64,000 nt of DNA, from positions 310,001 through 374,000 of the forward strand of contig NZ_BNAS01000001.1 of NCBI RefSeq assembly GCF_014653785.1. The letters run 5' to 3'. Source of the DNA: Promicromonospora soli (GTDB lineage: Bacteria > Actinomycetota > Actinomycetes > Actinomycetales > Cellulomonadaceae). Shown here in pieces: positions 36,078 through 44,234 of this stretch (the first letter of the stretch is position 1; each line of letters begins with the position of its first letter). Below the pieces are notes generated by a model that was not told where the DNA came from, ran no database searches, and saw only the letters and a list, made by a program, of their open reading frames with translations. A program made the position numbers and the translations under genes.

Positions 36078-38075
36078 TCAGAGCCGGCGGCCGTCCATGA
36101 ACGTGTCGCCCTCGAGGCCGGTCTGGCCCTGCGTCGAGGCGAGCTGCCACGGCACGGATGCCACGACGACCCCGGGGGTGAACAGCAGGCTCCCCTTGAG
36201 GCGCAGCGCGGACTGGTTGTGCAGCAGCTGCTCCCACCAGTGCCCCACCACGTACTCGGGGATGTAGACGATCACGAGGTCGCGCGGCGACTCGCGGTGC
36301 ACCGACCGCACGTACTTGAGCACGGGCCGGGTGATCTCGCGGAACGGCGAGTCGAGGATGCGCAGCGGCACGGGCAGGTCGAGGGCCTCCCACTGGGCGA
36401 CGAGGCCCTCGATGTCCTCGCGGTCCACGCCCACGGTGACCGCCTCCAGCACGTTGGGCCGTGCCGCCCGCGCATAGGAGAGGGCGCGCATGGTCGGCTT
36501 GTGCACCTTGGAGACCAGCACGATGGCGTGCACGCGGCTCGGCAGTGCGCGGGCGGCGGAGACGTCGTCCAGCGCCAGCTCGTCGCGCACCCGGTCGTAG
36601 TGCTTGCGGATTCCCTGCATGAGGACGAACAGCACGCCCATGGCGAGGATCGTGATCCAGGCGCCGTGGGTGAACTTGGTGGCCAGCACGATGATCAGGA
36701 CGGTGCCAGTGAGCGCGAAGCCCATGCCGTTGACCACCCGCGAGCGCTTCATGCGGCTGCGCACCTCGGGGTTGGGCTCGGTGCGCAGCTCGCGCGTCCA
36801 GTGCCGCAGCATGCCGAGCTGGGACAGCGTGAACGACACGAACACGCCCACGATGTAGAGCTGGATGAGGCGGGTCGTCTCGGCGTCGAACGCGATGATC
36901 AGGACTATCGCGGCGATCGCAAGCGTGATGATGCCGTTCGAGAACGCGAGGCGGTCGCCGCGGGTGTGCAGCTGGCGCGGCAGGTAGCCGTCGCGGCCGA
37001 GGATCGAGCCCAGCACCGGGAACCCGTTGAACGCCGTGTTCGCGGCGAGCACCAGGATCAGGCCCGTGACGGCGGACACCGCGTAGAAGGCGGGCGGGAA
37101 GCCGGAGAACACGGCCTCGGCGAGCTGGCCGATCACGGGGATCTGCACGTAGTGGTCGGAGACCGGCTCCCCGTTCAGCGTGAGCTGGCTGTGCGGGTCC
37201 TCGGCGAACTGGACGCCCGTGGCCTGGGCCAGCAGCAGGATCGAGATGATCATCGTCGAGGAGATGGTGCCGAGAAGCAGCAGCGTGGTCGCGGCGTTGC
37301 GCGACTTCGGCTTGCGGAACGCGGGCACACCGTTGCTGATGGCCTCGACGCCGGTCAGGGCGGCGCAGCCGGACGCGAACGCCCGGGCCAGCAGGAACGC
37401 GCCCCCGATGCCGATCAGGCCCTGGTCGAAGGCTGCCTCCGCGGAGAGCTCGAACTCCGCGCTCTGGGCCTTCGGCAGGCTTCCCGAGAAGAAGCGGAAC
37501 GCGCCGGTGACCACCAGGGCCCCGACGATCGCCATGTAGCAGTAGGTCGGGATCGCGAATGCCGTGCCCGACTCCTTGACGCCGCGCAGGTTGACCAGGG
37601 TGAGCAGCGCCACGGCGATCACCGCCGCGGTCGCCTCGTTCCCGCGCAGCGCGGGGATGGCCGCGGACGCGTACTGGGCGGCCGCCGAGATCGACACCGC
37701 CACGGTGAGCACGTAGTCGACGAGCAGCGCGGACGCCACGCCGATGCCCGCCGACCGGCCCAGATTGGTGGTGGCGACCTCGTAGTCGCCGCCGCCGGAC
37801 GGGTAGGCGTGCACGTTCTGGCGGTAGGACGCGACCACGATGAGCAGCACCACTACCACCGCGAGGCCGACCCATGGCGAGAACGCCAGGGCGGCCACAC
37901 CGGCCAGCGAAAGAGTCAGGAGGATCTCGTCCGGTGCGTACGCGACGGACGACAGGGCGTCGGAGGCGAACACGGGCAGGGCGATCCGCTTGGGCAGCAG
38001 CGTGTGCCCCAAGCTCTCGCTGCGCATAGGGCGGCCGACGAGCAGTCGTTTGGCCGCATCGACAATGTCCGACAC
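36078..38075 (-). CDS. KimA-like APC-superfamily potassium permease
   Basis: The 665-residue protein has about 12 transmembrane segments and a ~170-residue cytosolic C-terminal domain. It closely resembles Bacillus KimA (YdaO): PVFASDALSSVAYAPDE, LLVDYVLTVAVSISAAAQYA and CAALTGVEAISNGVPAF conserve the three acidic residues placed at the K+ site in KimA. KimA imports K+ with H+ and is inhibited by c-di-AMP; K+ transport here is inferred from homology. GTG at 38075 fits the family N-terminus and sits eight bases after a TAGAGT box, so the mRNA may be leaderless. It is divergent from ceoB-ceoC, RCK-type K+ regulators. Confidence 0.85.
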   Translation of the reverse strand: MSDIVDAAKRLLVGRPMRSESLGHTLLPKRIALPVFASDALSSVAYAPDEILLTLSLAGVAALAFSPWVGLAVVVVLLIVVASYRQNVHAYPSGGGDYEVATTNLGRSAGIGVASALLVDYVLTVAVSISAAAQYASAAIPALRGNEATAAVIAVALLTLVNLRGVKESGTAFAIPTYCYMAIVGALVVTGAFRFFSGSLPKAQSAEFELSAEAAFDQGLIGIGGAFLLARAFASGCAALTGVEAISNGVPAFRKPKSRNAATTLLLLGTISSTMIISILLLAQATGVQFAEDPHSQLTLNGEPVSDHYVQIPVIGQLAEAVFSGFPPAFYAVSAVTGLILVLAANTAFNGFPVLGSILGRDGYLPRQLHTRGDRLAFSNGIITLAIAAIVLIIAFDAETTRLIQLYIVGVFVSFTLSQLGMLRHWTRELRTEPNPEVRSRMKRSRVVNGMGFALTGTVLIIVLATKFTHGAWITILAMGVLFVLMQGIRKHYDRVRDELALDDVSAARALPSRVHAIVLVSKVHKPTMRALSYARAARPNVLEAVTVGVDREDIEGLVAQWEALDLPVPLRILDSPFREITRPVLKYVRSVHRESPRDLVIVYIPEYVVGHWWEQLLHNQSALRLKGSLLFTPGVVVASVPWQLASTQGQTGLEGDTFMDGRRL

Positions 38076-38083
38076 GTTGGAAG

Positions 38084-38089
38084 ACTCTA
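38084..38089 (-). promoter_or_regulatory. -10 box TAGAGT of the K+ permease gene
   Basis: Read on the minus strand, TAGAGT is followed by eight bases and then the GTG at 38075. No ribosome site is present, which suggests a leaderless transcript. Confidence 0.45.
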
Positions 38090-38134
38090 TGCCCGTTGAT
38101 GGTCGGTAGCGCACCAAAGGCGTCACCGGCGCGG

Positions 38135-38140
38135 TAGCGT
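38135..38140 (+). promoter_or_regulatory. -10 box TAGCGT of ceoB
   Basis: TAGCGT is followed by seven bases and the GTG at 38148, with no ribosome site, again suggesting a leaderless transcript. Both divergent promoters lie in a 72-bp spacer. Confidence 0.45.
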
Positions 38141-38147
38141 TCCGTCC

Positions 38148-38816
38148 GTGCACTTCGTGATCATGGGCTGCGGCCGCGTGGGCTCCAGCCTCGCGCAGGA
38201 GATCGAGGGCCGCGGGCACTCCGTGGCCGTCATCGACCAGAACCCGGACGCGTTTCGGCGCCTGCCCGCAGACTTTTCCGGCAAGAAGGTGACCGGGGTC
38301 GGTTTCGACCGCGACACCCTGGTCCAGGCGGGGATCGAGGACACGTACGCGTTCGCCGCGGTGTCCGACGGAGACAACTCCAACATCCTGGCGGCCCGCG
38401 TGGTGCGCGAGACCTACGGCGTGGACAACGTGGTGGCCCGCATCTACGACCCGCACCGCGCCGAGATCTACCAGCGTCTGGGCATCCCCACGGTCGCCAC
38501 CGTGCGCTGGACCGCGGACCAGGTGCTGCGCCGGATGCTCCCGCTGGGTGCCACCGACGAGTACGTCGACCCGTCCGGCACCGTCCGGCTGGCGCAGATC
38601 GACTACCACCGCCGCTGGGTGGGCCGCACGCTGCTCAGCCTCGAGGCCGCCACCGGAGCGCGCGTCGCTTTCGTGATCCGGTACACGACGGCGGTGCTGC
38701 CCACACCCGACACAGTGCTCCAGGAGAACGACGTGCTGCACCTGCTCATGACGACCGACAGCACCGCCGTCGTGGAGCGGATGCTCACCGCCGCCCCGCC
38801 CGTCGAGGAGGACTGA
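38148..38816 (+). CDS. ceoB: TrkA-type RCK protein CeoB
   Basis: The 222-residue cytosolic protein has an NAD-binding TrkA_N Rossmann domain (HFVIMGCGRVGSSLAQEIEG, acidic end of the second strand in VAVIDQNPDAF) and a C-terminal TrkA_C domain (~138-215, ending NDVLHLLMTTD). Such RCK proteins gate K+ transporters in response to nucleotides. Its stop overlaps the ceoC start by one base, so the pair is translated together. No TrkH/TrkG pore is encoded in this window; the divergent KimA-like permease is the nearest candidate partner. Confidence 0.9.
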   Translation: MHFVIMGCGRVGSSLAQEIEGRGHSVAVIDQNPDAFRRLPADFSGKKVTGVGFDRDTLVQAGIEDTYAFAAVSDGDNSNILAARVVRETYGVDNVVARIYDPHRAEIYQRLGIPTVATVRWTADQVLRRMLPLGATDEYVDPSGTVRLAQIDYHRRWVGRTLLSLEAATGARVAFVIRYTTAVLPTPDTVLQENDVLHLLMTTDSTAVVERMLTAAPPVEED

Positions 38817-39481
38817 TGCGCGTAGTCATCGCCGGGGCCGGCTCCGTGGGCCGCTCGATCGCCCGGGAGCTGCTCAGCCACGACCACGAGGTCACCATCA
38901 TCGACAAGAACCCCTCGGCCATGCGGGTCTCGCAGGTCCCCGAGGCGGAGTGGGTGCTCGCCGACGCCTGCGAGCTCCCCGCGCTCGAGGCCTCCGAGCT
39001 GGAGCAGGCCGACGTCGTCGTGGGCGCCACCGGCGACGACAAGGTGAACCTCGTGTTCTCCCTGCTGGGCAAGACGGAGTTCGGCGTGCCGCGCACGGTC
39101 GCGCGCGTGAACAACCCGAAGAACGAGTGGATGTTCGACCAGTCCTGGGGCGTGGACGTCGCGGTCTCGACGCCCCGCATCATGACCGCGATGGTCGAGG
39201 AGGCCGTCGCCGTGGGCGACCTCGTGAAGATCTTCAGCTTCAGCCACTCCGCCGCCGACATCCTGGAGCTCACGCTGCCCGCGGACTCCCGCGTCGCCGG
39301 GACGCGCGTGGGCCAGGTGGTGTGGCCGGCCGACGTCACGCTCGCGACCATCGTGCGCGACGGCCGGCCGCTGGCGCCCAGCCCCGACGACACCCTGGAG
39401 GCCGGCGACGAGCTGCTGCTGGTCGCCGGCGCGGACGCCGACACGGACGCGCTCCAGAAGCTGCTGGTCCCGAAGGGCTAG
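38816..39481 (+). CDS. ceoC: TrkA-type RCK protein CeoC
   Basis: The 221-residue protein is a paralogue of CeoB: MRVVIAGAGSVGRSIARELL opens the TrkA_N domain with a complete GxGxxG, VTIIDKNPSAMRV gives the ribose-binding acid, and a TrkA_C domain (~140-221) ends GDELLLVAGADAD. CeoB and CeoC are expected to form a hetero-oligomeric gating ring. The stop overlaps the stop of the convergent DUF3159 gene by four bases (CTAG). Confidence 0.9.
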   Translation: MRVVIAGAGSVGRSIARELLSHDHEVTIIDKNPSAMRVSQVPEAEWVLADACELPALEASELEQADVVVGATGDDKVNLVFSLLGKTEFGVPRTVARVNNPKNEWMFDQSWGVDVAVSTPRIMTAMVEEAVAVGDLVKIFSFSHSAADILELTLPADSRVAGTRVGQVVWPADVTLATIVRDGRPLAPSPDDTLEAGDELLLVAGADADTDALQKLLVPKG

Positions 39482-40245
39482 CGCTCGGGCCGCCGGCGCA
39501 CGACGTACCAGGTCAGGTACAGCACGAGCGCCCAGAGCGGCACGCCCAGCAGCAGGTGGAACGTCCCCAGCCACGCGATGTCACCGGCGAAGTAGAGCGG
39601 CGTCTTCACCGCGAGGCGCAGGGCGAACAGCCCCACCCAGAGCCAGGTGGCTATCGCGTACATGCGCATCTTCGCCGGGTCGTCCCGCCAGGCCGTCAGG
39701 GCGGCGAAGGGCGAGGGCTGGTCGTCCTTCCTCTCCTCGCCGTCGGCGGCGCGGTTGGCCTCCGCCTTCACGGCCTCGGGCGTCAGGCCGGCGCGTAGGC
39801 CCTCGACGACGTAGCCGACGGCGGGGCGGCGCGCGACGATCGTGCCGAGCAGCACCACGAGGTAACCGGCGTTGAGCAGCAGGCCGCCCGCGTAGTAGTT
39901 CTCCGCCTCGCCGGACCGCCAGGCCCACAGCACGCCGATGGCGATGCCGAGCAGGCCGCCCAGTGCCTGCGTGACGGGCGTGCGCTGTACCAGGCGCGCC
40001 ACGACGAGCACCAGCGCGGCCACGACCGATGCGACGAGCGGGATCATCAGGTCGGGGGTGAAGATCACGAACGCGACCACGAACACCAGGCCGGGCAGCA
40101 CGGCCTCCACCAGGCCGCGTACGCCGCCGATCGCCTGGGCTGCGGAGAACTCCTCGCCCGCGAGGGCACGGACGCCGCGCGCAGGAGCGTCCGCTGGGGT
40201 GTCTGACGACTGCTGGGGCACGTCGCGACGTGCTGGTTCGCTCAT
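39478..40245 (-). CDS. DUF3159 membrane protein
   Basis: The 255-residue protein is an actinobacterial DUF3159 member. It has about six transmembrane segments: residues ~47-62, 65-85, 95-112, 122-140, 195-215 and 228-248. Conserved features are LAGEEFSAAQAIGGVRGLVE before the first segment and FRxLVKTPLY-like LRLAVKTPLYFAGDIAWLG near residue 215. Function is unknown; homologues (e.g. Rv2693c) always sit beside ceoC, suggesting a link to ion homeostasis. ATG at 40245 is preferred to one nine bases upstream. CACAAT seven bases before the ATG is a possible leaderless -10. Confidence 0.82.
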   Translation of the reverse strand: MSEPARRDVPQQSSDTPADAPARGVRALAGEEFSAAQAIGGVRGLVEAVLPGLVFVVAFVIFTPDLMIPLVASVVAALVLVVARLVQRTPVTQALGGLLGIAIGVLWAWRSGEAENYYAGGLLLNAGYLVVLLGTIVARRPAVGYVVEGLRAGLTPEAVKAEANRAADGEERKDDQPSPFAALTAWRDDPAKMRMYAIATWLWVGLFALRLAVKTPLYFAGDIAWLGTFHLLLGVPLWALVLYLTWYVVRRRPER

Positions 40246-40300
40246 GGGACTCATTGTGCCGTGCTCGCCTGGGTGCTGATTCACCCGACCACGCGCACGG

Positions 40301-40681
40301 TCACTCGCCCGGCCGCGGCCGGAGCTCGTAGCGCGGGTTGAACATGGTGCGGCGCCCATCGACGTCGCACACCATGCCCTCGACGCGGATCCGGCGGCCC
40401 GGCTCGATGCCGTCGATGGTGCGCCGGCCAAGCCACACGAGGTCAAGGGCGCCGGACCCGTCGAAGAGCTCCGCCTCCGTGGTGGGCACGCCCTCGCGCG
40501 GGCGCAGCACCACCGAGCGCAGCACGCCGGCTACCTTGCCGCGGGTGCGGACGGGCAGCGACGCGACGGCCTTGCAGCCCACGTTCTTGGAGGCGTCGGA
40601 GCGTTCCTCGATGTTCTGGACCTGCTCGTTGGACGCCAGCGTCTCAGCGATGCGGGACTTGAGTGCCGACCGCAGCGACAT
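40301..40681 (-). CDS. OB-fold nucleic acid-binding protein
   Basis: This 126-residue protein has a helical N-terminus (residues 1-35) and a single OB fold (~40-122): ASLPVRTRGKVAGVLRSVVL, TTEAELFDGSGALDLVWLGR and RIRVEGMVCDVDGRRTMFNP are the barrel strands. It resembles the RecG/tRNA_anti OB domain and is conserved beside DUF3710 and dut in actinobacteria (Rv2694c-like). It probably binds single-stranded nucleic acid; partner unknown. It starts 15 bp downstream of the DUF3710 gene stop, consistent with co-transcription. Confidence 0.85.
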   Translation of the reverse strand: MSLRSALKSRIAETLASNEQVQNIEERSDASKNVGCKAVASLPVRTRGKVAGVLRSVVLRPREGVPTTEAELFDGSGALDLVWLGRRTIDGIEPGRRIRVEGMVCDVDGRRTMFNPRYELRPRPGE

Positions 40682-40696
40682 CAGTGGTTCACCTCG

Positions 40697-41422
40697 TCAG
40701 CCGATCTGGGTGATCTCGGGGCCGCGGCGCAGCGGGCCGAGGTCCGGAACCTGCGGTACGGCGTCCTCCGGGCCGGCAGCGGATGCGGCCGGCTGGGCAC
40801 CATCCTTCCGCGCCGACTTCGGCAGCGCCAGGGGCAGCAGGTCACGAGGCGGGCGCGGGCTCTGGTCGCGCACCACCACGATGTTCGCGAACACCGACTC
40901 CAGCGGCTTGGCCGCCTCGGCGTCGAGCGCCGCCTTGCCCGCGAGGACGCCGCGGATGAACCAGCGCGGGCCGTCCACCCCGACGAACCGCGCGGGCCGC
41001 TGGCCGGACTGCCCGTCCGGGCCGGTCACGGGCATGCGGACCAGCAGCTCGCGGCCGAACACGCCGGGCACGTCGTCCACGATCCCGCCCTGCCCGCTCA
41101 CGGACTGGGCGATCTCGTGCCGGATCTCGTCCCAGATGCCCTCGGTGCGGGGCGCGGCGAAGGCCTGGATCTGGAGGTTCGACCCCTCCAGCGCGGCCGT
41201 CACGCCGGTCACCTTCTGCGTCTTCTTGTCGATCTCCATGCGGAGCTCGAGGCCGGGCATCACCGGCAGCCAGATCGCACCGAGGTCGACACGGGGGCCC
41301 ATCTCCTCCACCTGCGACCGGTCGAACGGTCCGTGCGGCCGCTTCTGCTGCTCGGCCTCCACCGACGCCCACTCGACCGATGCGGGCTCATTCGCCGTGC
41401 CTCGTCGGCTGAACAGACCCAC
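40697..41422 (-). CDS. DUF3710 protein
   Basis: The 241-residue soluble protein matches DUF3710: GPFDRSQVEEMGPRVDLGAI (~30-50), LRMEIDKKTQKVTGVTAALE, and RWFIRGVLAGKAALD (~160) are typical. The last 40 residues are a disordered Ala/Pro/Asp tail. Function is unknown; it is conserved next to dut and the OB-fold gene. The second GTG (41422, giving MGLFSRRG) is chosen because AAGGAG lies seven bases upstream; the GTG at 41428 would be only one base from it. Confidence 0.85.
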   Translation of the reverse strand: MGLFSRRGTANEPASVEWASVEAEQQKRPHGPFDRSQVEEMGPRVDLGAIWLPVMPGLELRMEIDKKTQKVTGVTAALEGSNLQIQAFAAPRTEGIWDEIRHEIAQSVSGQGGIVDDVPGVFGRELLVRMPVTGPDGQSGQRPARFVGVDGPRWFIRGVLAGKAALDAEAAKPLESVFANIVVVRDQSPRPPRDLLPLALPKSARKDGAQPAASAAGPEDAVPQVPDLGPLRRGPEITQIG

Positions 41423-41542
41423 AGCCACGCTCCTTCGTAGTTCGGGCGCCCGCGATTGCTTCGCCGGGCGTCGTTATCCGCTCGTTATTTACAGACTAGA
41501 CCCGTCCAGGGCGGAGTCGGGACGGAAGCCGGGACAGCGTGG

Positions 41543-41565
41543 CGCCGGGCGTTCAGCGCCCGGCG
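41543..41565 (-). terminator. hairpin overlapping the dut stop
   Basis: CGCCGGGCG (41543-41551) and CGCCCGGCG (41557-41565) form a 9-bp stem with loop TTCAG, covering the last codons and stop of dut. It may limit read-through into the DUF3710 gene. Confidence 0.5.
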
Positions 41566-42029
41566 AAACCGCCGCTGGAGCCGAAGCCGCCGTCGCCCCG
41601 CTGCGATCCGGGCAGCGTCTCGGCGGCCAGGAACCGCGCCCGCTCGACCTTCTGGATCACGAGCTGCGCCACCCGGTCGCCACGGGCCAGCTTGACGGCC
41701 TCGGTGGTGTCGGTGTTGAGCAGCGTGACCTTGATCTCGCCGCGGTAGCCCGCGTCCACGGTGCCCGGCGCGTTCACGATGGTGACCCCGTGCTTCGCGG
41801 CCAGTCCCGACCTGGGGTGCACGAACGCCGCGTAGCCGTCCGGCAGCGCTATCGAGACCCCCGTGGGGACCACCACCCGGCCCTGCGGCGGGATCTCGAC
41901 GTCGACCGTCGTCACCAGGTCGGCCCCGGCGTCGCCGGGGTGCGCGTAGGAGGGGACGGGAACGTCGTCGAGGAGGCGGATGAGCACGTCGACCGTGCTG
42001 CCGTCGTCGGATGGCACAGGGGTGGGCAC
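41553..42029 (-). CDS. dut: dUTP diphosphatase
   Basis: The 158-residue enzyme hydrolyses dUTP to dUMP and pyrophosphate. All five trimeric-dUTPase motifs are present: HPGDAGADL (I), HPRSGLAAKHGV (II), NAPGTVDAGYRGE (III), RGDRVAQLVI (IV) and the C-terminal RGDGGFGSSG (V) that closes over the active site. Length is normal. GTG at 42029 is chosen; a TACTCT box six bases upstream (42036-42041, minus strand) suggests a leaderless transcript. The gene is divergent from the DUF3093 gene, as in mycobacteria. Confidence 0.96.
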   Translation of the reverse strand: MPTPVPSDDGSTVDVLIRLLDDVPVPSYAHPGDAGADLVTTVDVEIPPQGRVVVPTGVSIALPDGYAAFVHPRSGLAAKHGVTIVNAPGTVDAGYRGEIKVTLLNTDTTEAVKLARGDRVAQLVIQKVERARFLAAETLPGSQRGDGGFGSSGGFAGR

Positions 42030-42107
42030 GCCGGAAGAGTACGCCACCTCGGCGCGTGGCGCCGCAAGAGTGCCCTGCCAGGCGTGCGGGCCTGGGATGA
42101 TGTCCCC

Positions 42108-42551
42108 ATGACGGCGACCACCCTCACCTTCCACGAGCGTCTTCTGCCTGGTCCCGGTGGCTGGCTCGGCACGGTCGGTCTGGGCGCCATCGCGGCGATC
42201 GCGCTGTGGCCGGTGCAAGCGGCGGCGGCAGTCGTCGCCGGGCTGCTGGTGTGCGTGGGATCGGCGGTCGCCCTGGGGGCGACCTCGCCCGTCGTGGAGG
42301 TGTCCGACGGCGTCCTGCGTGCCGGGAGCGCCCGTATCCCGGTCGGTCTGCTCGGCGCTGCCGAGGCCCTGGACGTCGCTGCCATGCGGCACGAGCTCGG
42401 CCCCGGCCTGGACGCGCGCGCGTACGTGTGCCTCCGCGCGTGGGCCAGGACCGGGGTGCGGGTCGCGCTCGACGACCCGGCCGACCCCACCCCCTACTGG
42501 CTCATCTCCACGCGCCGCCCGGAGCTCCTGGTGCAGGCCCTGCAGGGCTGA
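42108..42551 (+). CDS. DUF3093 membrane protein
   Basis: The 147-residue protein has two close transmembrane segments (residues ~19-35 and 38-58) and a soluble C-terminal beta domain with LRAGSARIPVGLLGAAEALD and a terminal YWLISTRRPELLVQAL, characteristic of DUF3093. Function is unknown; the gene is conserved opposite dut in actinobacteria. The ATG at 42108 is the only good start. A hairpin at 42575-42619 follows, shared with the convergent DUF4193 gene. Confidence 0.85.
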   Translation: MTATTLTFHERLLPGPGGWLGTVGLGAIAAIALWPVQAAAAVVAGLLVCVGSAVALGATSPVVEVSDGVLRAGSARIPVGLLGAAEALDVAAMRHELGPGLDARAYVCLRAWARTGVRVALDDPADPTPYWLISTRRPELLVQALQG

Positions 42552-42574
42552 GCCGGATGCCGGCCCGACCCCGG

Positions 42575-42619
42575 ACACGACGAAGGCTGCCACGCACTTG
42601 CATGACAGCCCGGTCGTGT
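42575..42619. terminator. two-part hairpin between convergent genes
   Basis: Outer arms ACACGAC (42575-42581) and GTCGTGT (42613-42619), and inner arms GGCTG (42585-42589) and CAGCC (42606-42610), form a nested stem between the ends of the DUF3093 and DUF4193 genes. It could serve both directions. Confidence 0.5.
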
Positions 42620-42643
42620 CGTCGGTGCCGAAGGCCTGGTGGA

Positions 42644-42943
42644 TCAGGCGGCGCACTCCGTGCAGATCATCTGGCCGGCCTTCTCGTAGGCCAGCTGGCT
42701 GCGGTGGTGCACAAGGAAACAGCTGGAGCACGTGAACTCGTCCGCCTGCCGCGGCAGCACACGTACTGCGAGCTCCTCGCCGGACAGATCGGCGCCCGGG
42801 AGCTCAAAGCCCTCGGCCGCTTCGGTCTCGTCCTCGTCCACAACGCCCGATGACTTGTCAGAACGACGGGCCTGCAGCTCCTGGATCGAATCCTGCTCGA
42901 CATCCTCATCGGTCTTGCGTGGGGCGTCGTAGTCAGTTGCCAT
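42644..42943 (-). CDS. DUF4193 zinc-ribbon-like protein
   Basis: The 99-residue acidic protein is a DUF4193 member: a disordered N-terminus (ATDYDAPRKTDEDVEQDSIQ) and a C-terminal four-cysteine motif FTCSSCFLVHHRSQLA...ICTECAA that should bind zinc. It resembles small RNA-polymerase-associated or housekeeping zinc proteins of actinobacteria; the role is unknown. GGAGA lies upstream of the ATG at 42943. Confidence 0.88.
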   Translation of the reverse strand: MATDYDAPRKTDEDVEQDSIQELQARRSDKSSGVVDEDETEAAEGFELPGADLSGEELAVRVLPRQADEFTCSSCFLVHHRSQLAYEKAGQMICTECAA

Positions 42944-43250
42944 GTGGTGTTCTCCGTGAGTAGGTGGTCATGCCGGGAGGTTCGGGTCATCCGGGGGTTC
43001 GACGCCACCCCGGCCGGGTCACCGCAAGCGCCGTCGAACGGCGTCCGTTACGGGTGTACGCGCAGATAATGCACACGGCCCCGGTTTTGTTCCCGAGTCG
43101 GCCCACGGATTGTGCACCATTTCCGGCAGGCGCGCTACATTTGCACGTGTAACCGAGGTCACGTATGCCCTGACCTGCAACAACGCTTGGATATTCGGCT
43201 TTGGGCGGGTTCACCGTGATCACTGCCCGTGGGCGCGTCACATAAAGACG
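42944..43250. other. 307-bp spacer without a convincing gene
   Basis: Between the DUF4193 start and the suhB stop the sequence is AT-richer, with runs such as GATAATGC and TACATTTGCACGTGTAAC. It should hold the promoter of the DUF4193 gene. In mycobacteria a cei-like gene lies in this place; I see no comparable coding frame here. A structured RNA cannot be excluded by eye. Confidence 0.4.
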
Positions 43251-44114
43251 TCACCCTCGTTCGAGGGACCCCGCGCCGTCGGCGTCCGCCGCCTCGAGAA
43301 TCGCGGTGAGCTGCGCGACGAGGTCGGGCGGGCCCGCCACCGTCATCGCGTTCCCGGCGGGCCCGCCGCGCAGACCCGTCACCACCGCCCCCGCCTCGGT
43401 GGCCACTATCGCGCCGGCCGCCATGTCCCACGGGTTGAGGCCCCGCTCGTAGTACAGGTCGATCGAGCCGTCCGCGAGCAGGCACAGGTCGATCGCCGCC
43501 GAGCCGAGCCGCCGGATGTCCCGGATCTTCGGCAGCACCTGCGTGAGGACCTGGGCCTGGTGGGCGCGGCGTCCGGCGTCGTACCCGAAGCCCGTGCCCA
43601 CCAGCGAGGTGCCGAGGGAGGCGGGGGCACCCACCCGGACGGGCACGCCGTCCCGGGTGGCGCCCTCGCCGAGCCCGGCCGACCAGGTGCGCCCGTCGGC
43701 GATGCTGTGCACGCACCCGGCCAGGATCGTCCACGAGGCGGGCTCCGGCGGGCCGGCGACCACAGCCACTGACACCGCCCATGACGCGACGCCGTACAGG
43801 TAGTTCACCGTGCCGTCGATCGGGTCCAGGACCCAGGTCAGGCCGCTGGTGCCGGCCACGTCGTCGCCCTCCTCGCCGAGGATGGCGTCGTGGGGGCGCT
43901 CCGCGGCGATCATCTCGCGCAGAAGCTCCTCCGAGGCCTGGTCCATGACGGTGACGGGGTCCACGTCGCTCGACTTGGTGGCGGCGACCACGACGCGCTC
44001 CGGTCTGCCCTCACGCACCAGGGCGCCTGCGGCCGTCGCGAGACGGACGGCGAGATCGCGGAGAGAAGTGACTGTGGCGCCGTCGGGCAGCTCGGGCAGT
44101 GCGGGTGAGATCAC
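43251..44114 (-). CDS. suhB: inositol monophosphatase SuhB
   Basis: The 287-residue enzyme belongs to the Mg-dependent inositol monophosphatase family. Metal-binding motifs: GEEGDD near residue 80, WVLDPIDGTVNYLYG near 98, and NPWDMAAGAIVATEAG near 232. In actinobacteria it makes myo-inositol for phosphatidylinositol and mycothiol. The GTG at 44114 gives the family-typical short N-terminus, with AGGA eight bases upstream. It is divergent from sepH by 120 bp. Confidence 0.92.
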   Translation of the reverse strand: MISPALPELPDGATVTSLRDLAVRLATAAGALVREGRPERVVVAATKSSDVDPVTVMDQASEELLREMIAAERPHDAILGEEGDDVAGTSGLTWVLDPIDGTVNYLYGVASWAVSVAVVAGPPEPASWTILAGCVHSIADGRTWSAGLGEGATRDGVPVRVGAPASLGTSLVGTGFGYDAGRRAHQAQVLTQVLPKIRDIRRLGSAAIDLCLLADGSIDLYYERGLNPWDMAAGAIVATEAGAVVTGLRGGPAGNAMTVAGPPDLVAQLTAILEAADADGAGSLERG

Positions 44115-44234
44115 GTACCCATCCTGCCGCAACCGCCAGCGGCGTACGATCCCGCGGCACACCGACGCGCCTGCGCCGCACTGCCGCCCCGCGATGGCAG
44201 GCTCGGCCCACAGGACTACCCCGGGAGGACTGGC

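Noticed and set aside
42964-43152. Possible 62-residue gene in the spacer between DUF4193 and suhB genes
   Set aside because: No ribosome site, no similarity to Cei-type proteins, and a composition typical of translated spacer.
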